DNA of 64,000 nucleotides from Helicostylum pulchrum (lineage: Eukaryota; Mucoromycota; Mucoromycetes; Mucorales; Mucoraceae), in assembly GCA_025677825.1 (NCBI GenBank), contig JAIXMO010000003.1, forward strand, positions 496,001-560,000. Direction: 5' to 3'. Below the pieces are notes generated by a model. That model saw only the letters and a list, made by a program, of their open reading frames with translations. It did not search any database and was not told the origin of the DNA. The translations under genes and the position numbers were made by a program. Positions 11,388-24,989 of the stretch are shown in pieces (position 1 is the stretch's first letter; every line of letters begins with the position of its first letter).

Positions 11388-14300
11388 ATGTTGGAGTCAG
11401 TTGTTTCCACCCTACTAAACAGGGTATTGGGCGCGTATGTCTCTAACTTGAACTATAACCAACTAAAAATTGGTATTTGGTCAGGTAATAAAACAGTTTT
11501 TTTTTAGTTAAAAAAAAAGGAGTGGAAAAGATAACAGTTTTTATATTAAACCATCTAGGCGAGGTAACATTACGTGACCTTAAGCTACGACGAGAAGCAC
11601 TTGATAAATTTAATTTACCCGTCGATGTATTAGAAGGTAAATTGCAATAAACCCGATTCTCTTTATACCCCTTGTACAATTTACAAAACTACCTTTTTTT
11701 TGTAGGTTACCTTGGAGAACTCACATTAACCATTCCATGGAACAATCTAAGAGGAAAACCTGTTCTTATTAATATTAAAGACGCCTATGTCTTAGCTGTA
11801 CCTAGAAACGAATCCACTGTAAGAATAGAAATGTTTTTTTTTTATTATGCTGAGAATACAAGCTTATATTTTTTTTTATATGTAGATGACAGCTGAGGAA
11901 TTAGCACAAAGAGAACACGATGCCAAAATGAGAAAGTTGGAAAACTCTGAACTTATGATTGACCCAACAGAACACGACGCAACAGAAGAAGCAAAAAATG
12001 ACACGTTCGCAAACCAATTATTAACTAAAATTTTAAACAATCTTCAATTTTCTATTACCAATATTCATATCCGATATGAGGATGATGTTTCAACTGATCA
12101 TCGTTTTGCAGCTGGTATTACACTAAGTGAACTATCGGCTATTACCACTGACGAGAACTGGATTGCTAATACAATCAGTGAAACTGTAAATACTATCCAC
12201 AAGGTAAATACATATCTCATGCTCTTTTCTGGTGTATCTATATCAGGTTATTTAATCAGTTGTCCCTCTTTTTTAGTTGGCTACGTTAGAATCGCTTTCA
12301 ATTTACTGGGATACAAATGCTCCTACTTTAGCTCAGGTCAACTCACATGTACCATTTAAAGAATTGGTGAGTGATTTATATACCAATGATAAACTATCTA
12401 TACACTTGCTTAAAAAAAAACGATAGATTGCAACTAAACATCATGTGCCAACAGAACATCAGTATATATTAAAACCTGTATCTGGAACAGGAAGGGTAAG
12501 CATAATTAAGATTATTAAAGCAAATATTTATATTATGAAATTTCTTTTTAGGTTAAATTGTTCAAGAATTTCGGATCTGAGATACCTAAAATCGATGCTT
12601 CACTTTTATTCGATGAGCTTTCATTCACAGTTGATAATGAACAATACAGAGATACCATATTAATGATTGATTTGTTCCATTCGTACTTGAAAAAACAAAA
12701 GGTACATAAAAAAGAGTCGTACGTACGGTTATTATTATACTTAAATGTTCTAGTAGTACAAGGAATTACATCCATCAAATGATAAGACACCAAAAACCCA
12801 TCCTCTTGAATTCTTTACATTTGCAGGTAATGCAGTACTATCTGAAATTCACGAACGAAACCAGCGTTGGACTTGGAGCCGAATTAAAAAGAGAAGTGAT
12901 GATCGAAAAGCGTATATTGAATACTTTGTAAATGAAAAATTGGATCGAGCATCACCTGAGGAACTTGAAAAGCTGGAAGAGCTGGAAAGAGAATTAAGTT
13001 ATGAGGATTTAAGATTTTATCGTAGTTTAGCAAAACCCAAACTTCGTAGTGAAAAGGCTCGTTTAGGTAAGATACTACATGAAAAAGAAAAGATAGATCG
13101 TGTATATTAACAACTTTCATCTAGCTGCTATCGAAAAGAAACGTAAGGCTGAAGCTGCAGCCAATCGATCTGCACAGGGCTGGGGAATTAGTAATTGGTG
13201 GTATGGAAACGATCCTAATGCAGGTACACCCAATGTAAGTTGATTTTATATATGGTTACGGATAAATTGATGTATATCTAATGTGTTCATCGGATTATTA
13301 TAAAGGCTGAACCCTCGGAAGAAGATCTTGTTATTACCGAAGAGCAGAAACTTGAATTCTATAACGTTATTGATTATAATGCTGATAAAGCAGCTATTGC
13401 TGCAGCTATCGACTTGCCAAAAAATGTAAGTAACATATGACACGTACCAAAAAAAAGGCGAGTGATACTAACGCTGCACGCTATTTTTAGACCAAGTTAC
13501 TTTGCTTAACCACATCGTTAAATAAAGGTTCGTTTACTGTACGTAAAGACCCTCATGGTAAGCCGGTCGATTTAGTATCTCTTATTTTCGACAATGTTTC
13601 TCTTGGTATGACGCAATACGTCGAATCATTTACGGCAACAGCAGCATTAGGAGATCTTTGTCTTTACGATGGATTACATGTAGACTCACCTTATTACAAA
13701 TTGATGGGAGCTAAAGGAAAAGATACCGAAAAGAGAAATAGTGTATCTATGGATAATATGCTTCAATTACACAGTTCTACAATCAGTAACCCCTTTTTCA
13801 CTGCTACGTTCGAACATAAACCTTTGGACGGAAGAGCGGATAATGCAGTAGCTTTGTTTATGCGGAATATTGATATTGTGTACAACCCACGTGTTATTCA
13901 TGAAATCGTGGACTTTTTCACACCACCAGAGACAAGTGCAGATAGTATCAATGCATTGATTGAAGTGGCGGGTGATACGTTGGAAGATTTTAAGAACCAG
14001 ACAAGAGCTAGTTTGGAATTTGCGTTGGATCAACATACGACGTTTGATCTTCGTGTAGATATGGATGCACCTGTCATTATCATCCCTGAAGATTGTTCGT
14101 CTATTCATAGTCGCGGTATCGTTATTGATGCTGGTCATATCAATGTCGAAAGCAATTTAGCACCTCCTGATGTATTATCGTTATTGAAATCCAAATCAGC
14201 TGCAGATATGACAATTGAAGACAACATGAAATTCCGTGAACTTATGTACGATAAATTTACAGTTCAATTAACACAGACCAAGATCTTGGTTGGTGATTCT

Positions 14301-17300
14301 ATTGAAACGTGTCTTGTACAAGTAAGAACGCCGTGTGAAAAGTTACGTTACCTTCATTTTGTTGATCGTATCGATATGACGTTTTTGATGGAACTCTGTA
14401 TTATTCGTAAATCGGTTGAAATGCCGCGTTTCAAAGTCTCGGGTCATTTACCACTTTTAAAGGTGAATTTCTCGGATACAAAGTATCGTACTATTATGCA
14501 GTTACCTCGTTTGATTGATGCTTCTGGATTACTCGGTGATAAGTCTACAGGTGTAGATGTCAATGAGGATTATGCTAACTTGAACAAGAAGAATCAAGTG
14601 GATCAACGATGGTTTAATTTGATGAATACGCCTCTTTGGAATAAAAACAATAGAGATGATGTGTTTTTGGATACAGATAGTGAAATGAGTAGTAGTGATG
14701 ATCAACAAGATCATTCTGTAGCTGGAACTGTTGAAACAGAAGCCACTGAGACGACTAATTCTCTTCAAAAATCTGCTGCTCCCAAAAAAGATAAACGAGG
14801 AAAAGAAGTTGTTAGCATGGAAGAACGTTTATTCGAACTCAATTTTAAAGTGGATCGTGTTCTTGCTAATGTAATGCAAGCAGAGAAATCTAAAGATCAT
14901 GTCAAGGATGTACCGGAAACTTTATTATGTGAAGTAGACTTGCAGAATTTGGTTTTAGGGTACAATATGCGTCCTATGGATATGACGGTCAGTTTATCAC
15001 TTCAGTCTTTGGATGTCACGGATCGTATGAAACACGGTAACGAGTTCAAGTATCTGGTCACCTCAGATCAGTATGCTCTTCAGCCAGGTCATCGTCATGA
15101 AAGCACTCTCAAGAACCTTGTTCATGTCGAATATGTTCGCTGTGATAAGACCAGTCCTGAATACGTGACAAAGTATAAAGGAATTGATCAAACTGTTCAA
15201 GTCACTCTTTCTACCTTGAATTTTATCGTCACTCGAAGTTCAGTATTAACCTTGAACAATTTTATTTTACATACATTTGTCGATGATGAAGTGGTTTCAA
15301 CTGGAGTTAGAAAATCTTCTGTGGATGATACTAACAAACCAGTGATGACAGCGCAAAATACAGCAAGCTCAAGTACAACAAATAATAGTAATAGTATTTA
15401 TGTTCGACTTTTGTTGGATAGTGTAAATTTTGTATTGAATAATGATGGTGTTCGATTGGCTACAGGAGAATTATCGTTAGGCGACTTATCTACGATTATT
15501 ATCGATAGCGAAATTAATGTTGCAGCCAAGTTTGCTAATTTTACATTAACTGATAACTTAACACCACAACATACATCCGGTAAACATACTACCAGTAATC
15601 AACTACTCACGATTCAAGGCGAAGAACTCATTGATCTTCGATACAATTCATATATCAGCGGTAAAAAAGATTATCCTGGTTATGATCATGCCCTTTATCT
15701 TCGTATGGGATCTGCTCAGTTTAACTTTTTAGAACAGCCTGTACAACAGTTTATGGATTATTTGAGTAAATTTGCAGAGATGAAGTCTACTTATGATATG
15801 GCGCGCCAAGCGGCTTTGGAATCTGCTCAGCAGTTGGGTCAAGCGGCTACAAAGATGCATTTTGATGTTGTCATCAAGACACCTGTGGTTTTGTTCCTTG
15901 AAAACCATCAACACACTTCTGATGTTGTTGTGGCTCATCTTGGTGAGATTTGGGCTTCTAATACATTTGTTGACGAATCTGATGGGTGTATCAACACTAT
16001 CAAGGCTGGGCTTCGTGCTATCAGTTTAACTTCAAAGTTTTATATTGCTCGTAATAGCGAACAACAAGCTCAATTACAAACTTTGCCTATTGTTGACGAT
16101 ATCGATTTAAATTTGGATATTAAGGTTCCTCAAGAAGTTTCTAGTACTCGTCCTGGTGTAGATATCTGCGGTAGTATCAAGGATGTCACCATGCGTCTCA
16201 CTGAACGCCAATATATTTTCTTGATGGAGGCTATCAATATGTTTTCTCGTGTATTTTCGTCCGCTCCTGAAGACGAAAATAATTCTTCTTCTATTGCTAT
16301 TACAGCTGATACATCTTCTGCCGTGATCGCTTCCAAGACTACCGCGGTAGCTAAGCCTGTTGAAATGTATACTGAAACAGAAAAAACAAATACTTTACCT
16401 CGTATTCAAATGACTTTGGACGCAAAGACAATCGGTTTGGAAATTTATACAAATAATACAGAAACCATGAACAACATTCAAGAACCGCCTAGTTTATCAC
16501 GTATTGCTTTGAATAACAGTAATGTCAAATTTCATATGTACAATGATAATACAATGGATGTTAATTTAGTGGTTCATTCATTGACGGTCGATGATACTCG
16601 TCCCGGTGTCAATAGTAAATTCAAGCATATTGTTCCTGTCATTGAAAATGGACATCAATTCGAACTTCAATTGGATCTTAAGGAGCCTAATCCGGTTCGT
16701 TCAGGTATTGTTGTTATGACAGTAAAGGATCCCAAAGTTATTTTATCCCTTGATCATGCTTTCTTGCTTCGTGATTTCTTTATGTTACCATTCAATGGAA
16801 AGGCAGAAACTGCTAAATCCGAACGTAGAAATTCTGACACTAATACGGATGAGCAGCAATCTCAACAACCAGGAATGGAGCTCTCCTATCTTTTAAATAT
16901 TGTCAATGCCGAGTTTATTTTACTTGCTAATCCTGATCGTTCTGATTCAGAAGCTGTTGTTTTATCTACCAAGGAATTGATGATTACACAACAAACAAAG
17001 ACTGCACTTGTGGTGAAGCAAATGGGTATGTTCCTTTGTAGAATGGATATGCGTAAAAAATCTACATTGCGTTTTATTCAGCCGTTTGATGTCAACCTTT
17101 CCATGAACAGTAACCCCAGAACTGAACAAGGCGGTCTGTTGACGGATTTGGTGATGAATATTGATCCTTTGGTACTTCGTCTTTCGTATCGTGATACTAT
17201 GCTTGTAACAGATATTTTTAATAAGGCTTTTGAACTTTATTATGCCAGTGTAGGTACAGATAAGCAAGCATCTAGTACAGACTATACCAACCTTTTGACT

Positions 17301-20300
17301 TCCCCTGGTAGTTTTTCAGATGAGAACACACGCAACGAAATCGAACGATTAAACGCTATTGCATTATCTCAAGAATCTCTTCGTATATCGTTCCATGGTG
17401 CACAAATCATTTTAATTGAGGAACTTCATGAAACCCCTATGATCGATATGAACTTGAAACCTTTTAATGTTGAGGTTGCTAATTGGTCCAAGGATTTATC
17501 TGCCACCGTTGAATTTTCTACATTTATCAATTACTTTAACATAAAGAATTCACATTGGGAGCCTTTGTTGGAACCTTGGAATTTCCGTCTCGAGATCACT
17601 CGTAATCCATCTACCAAGAACGATCCGTTAAATGTAAGGTTGATTTCAAACACTATTCTCAATGTCAATATTACACATACCTTTCTGGAAAGTGCTATGG
17701 CAACCATGCAACTTATGGATAAGCAAAGAAATACTATTTACAGTGGTGAAAGAGGTACTGTTGCTCCTTATGAGCTACGTAACAGAACTGGCTATAATAT
17801 CATGGTATGGAACTCAACAGATTCTAAAGAGGGTCCTACCATTAAAGAACTCAAGAATGGAGGTAGCTTACCTTGGTGGTTTGAAGACTGGAAGAAACGT
17901 CGTGAAACTACATCTTTTGCTAGCAATAACTTGAATGTCCAAGTAGATGGTGCTATGTGGGAAAGTCTTCGTGATATTAAATTGGATACAGAAGGTGAAC
18001 ATATGCATCCATTAAGGCCCATGATTAGAAATGTTCAACATCATATTGTTTTCGATGTCAAGCTTGTTGATAATATCAAGATTGTAACTATTCGATCCGC
18101 TATGGTGATTGAAAACAGAACTTTGCTGTCTATTGATTTAGCTTCCATTGATCCTAGTGATAAAATGGATGGCTCGGTAAAGAAGATTGCACCAGGTGAA
18201 GATTACGCTATTCCTATTGAAAAGGCTTACACCAATCGATTCTGTATTCGACCTGATGCTGGGTTCGGTTATCGTTGGACTGAAAAGGCATTTCATTGGA
18301 AAGACTTTGCGGTTCCTACCAAACCTGAAAGTACGGTTGGCTGTCTTGCTGAAGAAAGAGTTAATATGCCGCCTTTCATATTCCAAATTCATGCTAGGTT
18401 GGATAAAAAGAGCATACTATTTGGTAAGTACCCGGTTATGGGTATTCGTCTTAGTGCTCCTATCGAAATCGAAAATTTGTTGCCGTTTGATTTCAATTTC
18501 CGTATTGTCGATAAAACAAATGGTCAGGATTTCAGTTCATATTTACGCAAGGGAGGTGTTACGCCTATCCATGTGATTGAAAATGGTCATCTTGTGCTTT
18601 TGAATCTGGAAATGCCGGATACGGTTTACAAGAGAAGTGAATATGCTATTATTAGTACCAAACGAACAGATGATTTGGATATTGATGATACCATTGAATT
18701 GATTAGCTCCAAAGACAGGAGTAAATTGAATATTAGAATCGATACGCTTGATATTCCTGATTCGGGTGGAGCTAAAAAATATAGCATCTACAGTCCTTAT
18801 ATTATCATTAACAAGACAGGGTTACCAATTAGTTTCAAGGAGAAACCAGCATGGTCTGACGCTATTTACTCTATGGGAGAAACTGTAACCATGTGCCGAC
18901 CTCTTTCTAAACCTGAACCATTTATGTATTCTTATCCACATTCAGATAATAGAAACAGAACGTTGATTCAAGTTGATAAATCTGGTTGGAGTCAACCTTT
19001 AAGTTTTGAAGCTATTGGTAGTGTATACGATGTTGCTTTACCAAACCAAGGTCGGTCTGAAGAAATCCATGTGGGTATCAATATTCAAGAAGGCCAAGGA
19101 AAGTTCAAGTTGACCAAAACGATCACCATCACACCTCGATTTGTGTTGAGTAACCAAACAAATGAGAATATTCGTTATCGTGTACCTGAAACCAAAAATG
19201 ATTACATTTTAGAATCTAAGCAACGTATTCCGTTATACAATATCCGCGTTCAGAATGAAAAACAATTAACAATCAAGTTGGAAGGAATTAGTAACGTGTG
19301 GTCCGCTCCTTTTAATATTCAAGATATTGGTGATGTACATGTTAGACTTGCAAATGATTATGGAGGTCAAGATATGTTGATCCGAGTTACAACCATTCTT
19401 CAAGATGCTACTATTTTTATTGTTTTGGCTAAAGAAGAAGACGATAACTGGCCCTATCTTTTGGTTAATAAGACTGCGGAAGATATGATATTCTACCAAG
19501 AAGATCCTATTATCTTAAGAGATGATTATAGCTCAGTTCCTGTTCGTAATCCTAGAATCAAACGTTATCGTTTACCTGCTCACCAATCTGTACCTTACTC
19601 TTGGGACCTTCCTGCTTACAGAGATAAAAAGATTATCTTGAGTATCAATGGTCGCGAAAGAAGTATTAATTTACAAGAGATTGGTAGTATGTTACCGTTC
19701 CGTCATACCACACGTGATGCTAGACCGTCTATTACGTCTATCGATGTCAAAATTCGTGGTAGTCGCCGAGTGTTAGAGCTAAAGCCTTATGTTCAAAAAG
19801 AAAGTCATTTCAAACCCATTGCTGGAGAACTTACTCGTTCCAACTCATCCTCTTCATTGAGCTCGATTGACTATATTGCAAAGGAAGGTTTTGAAGCTGC
19901 CGATGTTGATATGAGTGTCAACGCCATTTTCAGAATTGAGGTAAAGGAAGTAGGTATCTCACTTATCAATCAACAACTTTTGGAATTAGCGTACCTTACA
20001 CTCAAGGGTATTGATCTCAAATTAACGGATTCGACTATGTATCATTCGTTACGTTGGAATATTGATTGGGTGCAAATTGATAACCAAATGTATGGCTCTG
20101 TTTTCCCCATTTTGTTGTATCCTACTAATTCCACGGATAATGGTGATCGTCGTAAAACAAACAAGATTCTTCCAACTGTACAAATCGGTTTAGATCGAGT
20201 AAAGGATACTTCACATGGTGTAATATACTTTAAATATTTCTCAATTTTAATACAAGAGATGAGTATTGAATTAGACGAAACGTTTGTGGATGCAGTTATG

Positions 20301-21676
20301 GAATTTGCTCATATCGATCAAGATGATTCACTTAAAGACGTAGGCCATGATGCTAAACTATGGGAATACACCACCGATATTCCAGACGTCAACCCTCATC
20401 ATGATGTTGCCCAAATCTACTTTGAAACATTTAGTATCCAACCTATTCAATTTGATTTGTCTTTCTTGAGATCTGACCAAAACAATAATGTTAACAGACG
20501 TCAATCTAATTCTCCCCTAGTGTATTTAGTCAATGCTTTAACTATGGCTTTAGGTAACGTCAATGCGGCTCCCTTACGCTTCAATGCGTTGGCTATCGAG
20601 AATATTATGGCTAGTGGTCCTGATTTAGCCAATAGAATATCTATTCATTACAGCGATCAGTTAATCTACCAAGTACATCGTATTCTCGGCTCTGCCGATT
20701 TCTTAGGAAATCCTGTAGGTCTGTTTAACAACTTGAGTTCTGGTGTTGCTGAATTATTTTATGAACCTTGGCAAGGTCTTATTATGAGTGATCGTCCTCA
20801 AGATCTAGGATATGGTATCGCAAAGGTATTTTTTACTTTTTTTTTTTTACTTCACTTTATTAATTTTTTTTATAGGGTTTTAGTGGATTTGTAAAGAAGA
20901 GTGTATTTGGTGTATCAGATAGTTTCTCAAAATTCACTGGTAGTATTGGTAAAGGATTATCAGCTGCCACTATGGACAGAGAATATCAAAATCGTAGAAG
21001 AATGACCATGGCTAGAAATCGTCCTAAGCATGCTTTGGTTGGTGTCACTCAAGGTGCTACCTCTTTTGCTAATAGTGTTGCTAGTGGGTTCTCTGGTCTC
21101 GTCACACGACCTATGGAAGGATCTAAAGAAGGTGTTGGAGGATTCTTCAAGGGTTTCGGAAAGGGTTTAGTTGGAGCTGTCACCAAACCAGTTGTAGGTG
21201 TACTTGATTTTACAAGTAACGTGACAGAAGGTATTCGTAATACAGCAACTCCAAATGACACCAATATGATTGAACGTGTTCGCTTCCCTCGATACATTGG
21301 ACCTGACGGTTTATTAAAGCCATATTCTTTACGAGAAGCTATCGGACAACATTGGCTTAAGGATGTAGACGGTGGAAAGTATATTAACGATACGTATATT
21401 GCTCACTGTCATGTTCAAAGTGACGAAAGAGTTGCCATGTTGACTACCAATCGTGTTATGTTGATTAGAACTAGAAAACTTTCTGTAGAATGGCAAGAGC
21501 CTTTTACTGAAATTCAAACTATCAAACGTGAACCTACTGGTATTGCTATCTACCTTCGTAGTATGAGTTGGGAACCTTTCTTGATTATTTCGGATAAGTA
21601 TAGCAGGGAAGATTTTTTCAAGAAGATTGAAGAAGCTGTTACAAAGTATAATTCTACTCGTCGACCTAATCAATAA
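11388..21676 (+). CDS. VPS13: VPS13 bridge-like lipid transfer protein, 3,196 aa
   Basis: Very large chorein-family protein that forms a hydrophobic groove bridging organelles for bulk phospholipid transfer (ER-mitochondria, vacuole, endosome and prospore-membrane contacts in yeast). Twelve exons: 11388..11484, 11559..11636, 11706..11818, 11886..12203, 12277..12366, 12427..12495, 12552..12701, 12757..13066, 13125..13234, 13306..13425, 13491..20825 and 20876..21676. The sum is an exact codon multiple. The N-terminus [18 protein letters not shown] and [12 protein letters not shown] are the chorein signature. The VAB adaptor-binding repeats begin near residue 1910 ([15 protein letters not shown]) and run to about 2480. 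The C-terminal helices begin near 2890 ([11 protein letters not shown]), and the last 110 residues form a PH-like domain. Ten small 5' exons then one of 7.3 kb is a marked asymmetry. The gene looks complete. Confidence 0.97.
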
Positions 21677-22284
21677 ACCATTACAAATAATAAAGCTTTG
21701 TAACAATCCTTAGACTCAACAAATTATAATAAATATTGATGTGCTCATAGGAGCGTTCACGTTAAAACGAGGGCTCCTAAGAAAGTTTTTTTTTTAAAAA
21801 ATATGAATAAAATAAATAACCTGATTTTTAGCGATTGCATAATTATTTATTTAAAAAATAATTACAAATCCATTGTTTGAGTAACTACATCATCTTTCCA
21901 AACAAGGAGAGCAGGATGTGGTCTTAGGAATGGCTCCCACAAGTAGCTTAGCAGAGTAGGGTCGGATACTCGGGAGGTGGTCTAAGGGTCAGATACTTAG
22001 GAACTTGTTGGTCGTATATTTTTACGTGATAGGAACAACAAATGAAGTAATGACGTTTCTAATCATAGAGTCACGACATTCACAGAGTTTCCCGAAGTAC
22101 AACGCGTTTGCTATAAATTATTGTTAATTAAATCATTCAAAATGTGATTATGAAGTATGTACTATACCATAGAGCTTAACGCAGTGCATGGCCTTAAGGA
22201 TATGATCCGTATTACCGATAGCCTTTAGCATCTTTAGTACGCAATTTTTCTATGTCACAACTTTCTTTGCGAGAGGAAGTCTTA
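21677..22284. other. VPS13 3' flank and probable relic tail
   Basis: VPS13 3' flank, then sequence downstream of the minus-strand gene at 22285. A hairpin-capable GGAGC...GCTCC lies near 21750..21779. On the minus strand short coding-like pieces (for example SDPTLLSYLWEPFLR at about 21990..21950 and SSRKESCDIEKLRTKDAKG near 22260) suggest the decayed C-terminal half of that gene. Near 21959..22005 are two related GGGTC-GATAC segments. No intact gene. Confidence 0.35.
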
Positions 22285-23021
22285 TCATTTGACCCACCGG
22301 AGAACTCCACCAATGTGATCAGAAGCGAACTCGTTTGATTTCTCAACTATTGAGTATAGTTCTTCTGTAAAACTATTATCGCTTGTATCTTCATTGATCG
22401 AGCTGTTATCGTTACGGCTATCACAATCATCGACTGGACTTATGCCATCATCTTTATTTTGACTTGCTTCAATATGGTGCAACTACCAAATCATTAATGG
22501 CGATTAATGTTTATCAAAGCTCGCTGGAAATTATTTTTTACCTCCGCGGCCTTGTCCATAACACTAGTAGTTGTCATTTGGCTGAGATTCACAACTGTCT
22601 TAAGTGTATTAGAATTAATTTGTGATTCAGCATCCGTATCCTCCCGTTTTTGCCAATACTCTTGATATTCTTGCTTGAACTGGCTTTGCTGTAATGTATC
22701 TCGCTGCTACATAAATATATATAAAAAAACAAGGATGAGTGAAGTGACGGATAACCATTAGCAGTTTATACTTACTTTAAAATCGCTATTGGCTTTTTGA
22801 GCAATTGCCATCACTTTGACGCTTTGATTTATTAGTAGTTTCATTAGCAAATCCTTATAAACGAGATTAGTCGTCACTTTAGACTTCGAGGCAATTTTGG
22901 CGAAGCTAAAATAGTATAGATTGTGCTGATCTTGATTCAGGTGCTCTTGGAGCAAATTCCAGTGCTTGTATCCACTTTTAATACCTGTAACGCGTGTTTT
23001 TGCTTTCGATGGGGTAGACAT
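22285..23021 (-). CDS. Repeat-family helical protein, YWxxR module, 202 aa
   Basis: Three exons on the minus strand (23021..22776, 22706..22542, 22482..22285), with standard introns, each joining in phase 0, give an uninterrupted 202-residue protein. Residues 1-80 are basic and helical (FAKIASKSKVTTNLVYKDLL). Residues about 90-135 form a coiled segment with EYWQKREDTDAES. This matches YWEQRDELDIQR in the broken gene at 60.8 kb, which defines a paralogous family. An acidic, Ser/Asp-rich linker follows, then FTEELYSIVEKSNEFAS and a stop. The other family remnants in the window carry a nuclease-like C-terminal part that is absent here, and decayed coding signal follows downstream, so this is probably a truncated copy that kept its 5' exons intact. 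Function unknown; the link to a PD-(D/E)XK-type family is inferred from paralogues, not seen in this protein. Confidence 0.6.
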
Positions 23022-23974
23022 TGGTTTGAGAAGGAAAGAAAAAAGAAAGTGTCTGGATTAGGCATTTTCCTAAAAAAACACTTTGTTAGATTTTGGGTAC
23101 GAATTCTATTTACACGCTCAGAAAAGAAAGCGTGGCGTATTACTTTTCGCGTACCTTTGAGAAAGGATCCTAATATTTGTATGGTATTATAGTCGGGTGG
23201 AGTATATCTGAGAAAGAAGTGCTCTTATACGAGGTGGTCGATTTGAAGCGTATCCGTTTGTAAGAGTATAAAGAAAACAAAAAAGCTAAAAAAGAAAATT
23301 AATAAAATAATATAAGATATAAGCTCGTTTTAAAGATGAACAAATATATAAAATAATACTTACTGACATGCATAATTAATAAAAAAATGAAAAAGAGAAA
23401 GAAAGTGATTAATCTAAAAAAAAGGTTAAATAGTAGGTTGAGGGTCATTGTTTATGATAAAATAGGGAGCTTATTTTCTCATGTGATCTATTTAATCATT
23501 TCTACATAGATGTTACAACTTTTTTGACACGTCAAAAATACCGCTTCAACTTGTTTCAGACAAGAAGCTTAAAACAAAGGCCGTGCCATTTTTTCCAACC
23601 GCCTGCTTAACTTCAAAGTTGTTCATCGTCCTTTTTAAAGTAAAAAGATTGATAAGAAGAAGGTGTGAAAATTCAGAAAAATGAACATAAAATCTCCCCG
23701 CTTAAATTTAAGATTTTGTCTCATTCTAATCCAAATGCACCTTATCGTCATTACTCATGAAGTTTTAAATATGAAATATCTTTCTTTTGAAACACCTGCT
23801 AAAATATATTTTTAGAAGGAATCATCATTATTCCCAAAGCCTTATCACTATCACCTGCTAGTATAATATGGGTGCGGGCGAATATATTTATTTTTTTGTT
23901 TCTCAGAAGCGAAAATAAAATTCAAATTTACATAGTCGTTTCCCACGGGAGGTTGTTTCGTTTTATTCTTACCA
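23022..23974. other. Divergent promoter region with repeat copy
   Basis: About 950 bp between divergent genes. It holds the 5' flank of the minus-strand family gene, the second copy of the dispersed repeat (23300..23590) and the leader of the following plus-strand gene. A plus-strand frame from 22923 to 23192 is mostly the shadow of the minus-strand exon. No other feature was supported. Confidence 0.45.
23300..23590 (+). repeat. Diverged dispersed repeat, copy 2
   Basis: Counterpart of 4500..4750, same strand and same order of blocks: AAGATATAAG, AATACTTACTG, AAAAAGAGAAAGAAAG, GATAAAAT, CATGTGATCTA and CTTGTTTC. This copy is slightly longer through AT-rich insertions. It lies about 390 bp upstream of the decarboxylase-fold gene. 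It may be a relic of a non-autonomous element or an old segmental duplication of promoter DNA. Confidence 0.55.
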
Positions 23975-24800
23975 ATGTCATTGCAAACAATTTTAGAAGA
24001 AATAGAATATGACCAGGATATGGCTCATGACCTTTGGTACCTAGTTGCTGTAAGTTTTATACAATTAGCTAGTTAATCTCGAGTTACTTATTTTATTTTT
24101 ATTTTATTTTTGGTTTAGGCAGTTGTAATGAGTTCAGTCAATCAACCCGGAGATGTTAAGTTGGTTTACCAAATTATTTCTGACCGTATTGACTTGCTTG
24201 AAAATAAAACTCGAGTAGAAAAAAACCATTTATTAGCAAGCATTGTATTAAAGTTGAGAGAGGCTATTTTAAAGAGCTATATTATTATTGGATTTCCAAA
24301 GGTATGTTCACATCTGCCTACATAATGTAAATAAATAAACATTGACAAATCCTTATTAGACTATTAATACACTTCAACAATTGGCTAACGTTACACCAGA
24401 TCACATCAAGGCCTTGTTACCTAACAAACCTTTAAGAAAAGAAGAAACTTGGTCTGATGTTCAAAATGAAAGACAAAGAGGTAAATCGTTATTCGGTAAA
24501 ATCTATAATAGACATACAGATAAAGTGATAAGAAATATGTACAGTACCCATCCCGACTTGGCACAAACTGCTCTTCATCAATTATATGGACCCACACTTG
24601 GCGAAACATCGGTTTTAGACGCTAGAGAAACCAGTCTAGTCACTGTAGCTGGCTTAATGATTCAAAACATACCGCTTCAATTAGTTGGTCATAGCCACGG
24701 CGCCATCCATAATGGTGCGACAAAAGAGGATATTAACCGAGTTCAATCTATTGTTTCTGCTATGGCGGATTATTATAAAACCCCAATTGCTAAACTATAA
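23975..24800 (+). CDS. Carboxymuconolactone decarboxylase/AhpD-fold protein, 232 aa
   Basis: Three exons (23975..24049, 24119..24301, 24360..24800) give a helical protein of the CMD/AhpD-like superfamily. The conserved C-terminal block reads LDARETSLVTVAGLMIQN, then QLVGHSHGAIHNGATKEDI, matching the helix pair that carries the active-site motif of this fold. The usual CxxC of peroxidase-active AhpD is absent, and histidines (GHSHGAIHNGA) occupy that region, as in the lactone-decarboxylase-like branch. The same arrangement is known in the fungal peroxisomal protein Pxp2 (yeast YJR111C), the most likely relative. The C-terminus here ends PIAKL, and AKL is a plausible peroxisomal PTS1 signal, which supports that placement. 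The start ATG gives a short acidic N-terminus. Reaction unknown. Confidence 0.82.
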
Positions 24801-24989
24801 ATATACACACTACAAAAACTCTTAAAAACTCTCTAAATAAATGAACCGAATAGTTTAATTACATGTTAAAATTGAAGTAACGCCTAAATTTTTGTATGGT
24901 TTTGACTTTATTATGACTGATTCTTTAACGCTAGAATCTATAATTACGGGCTTTAATTAGTATAATGTGAGTTACGCGGAAGTTTCTTT

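Noticed and set aside
13767..21706. Antisense frames of 65-125 codons across VPS13
   Set aside because: They lie opposite a well-supported coding exon, lack their own family matches or splice context, and reflect codon composition of the sense strand.
21745..21785. Possible tRNA or small structured RNA after VPS13
   Set aside because: Only one GGAGC/GCTCC stem is present; no cloverleaf, no TTCGA arm; probably 3'-end hairpin or chance.
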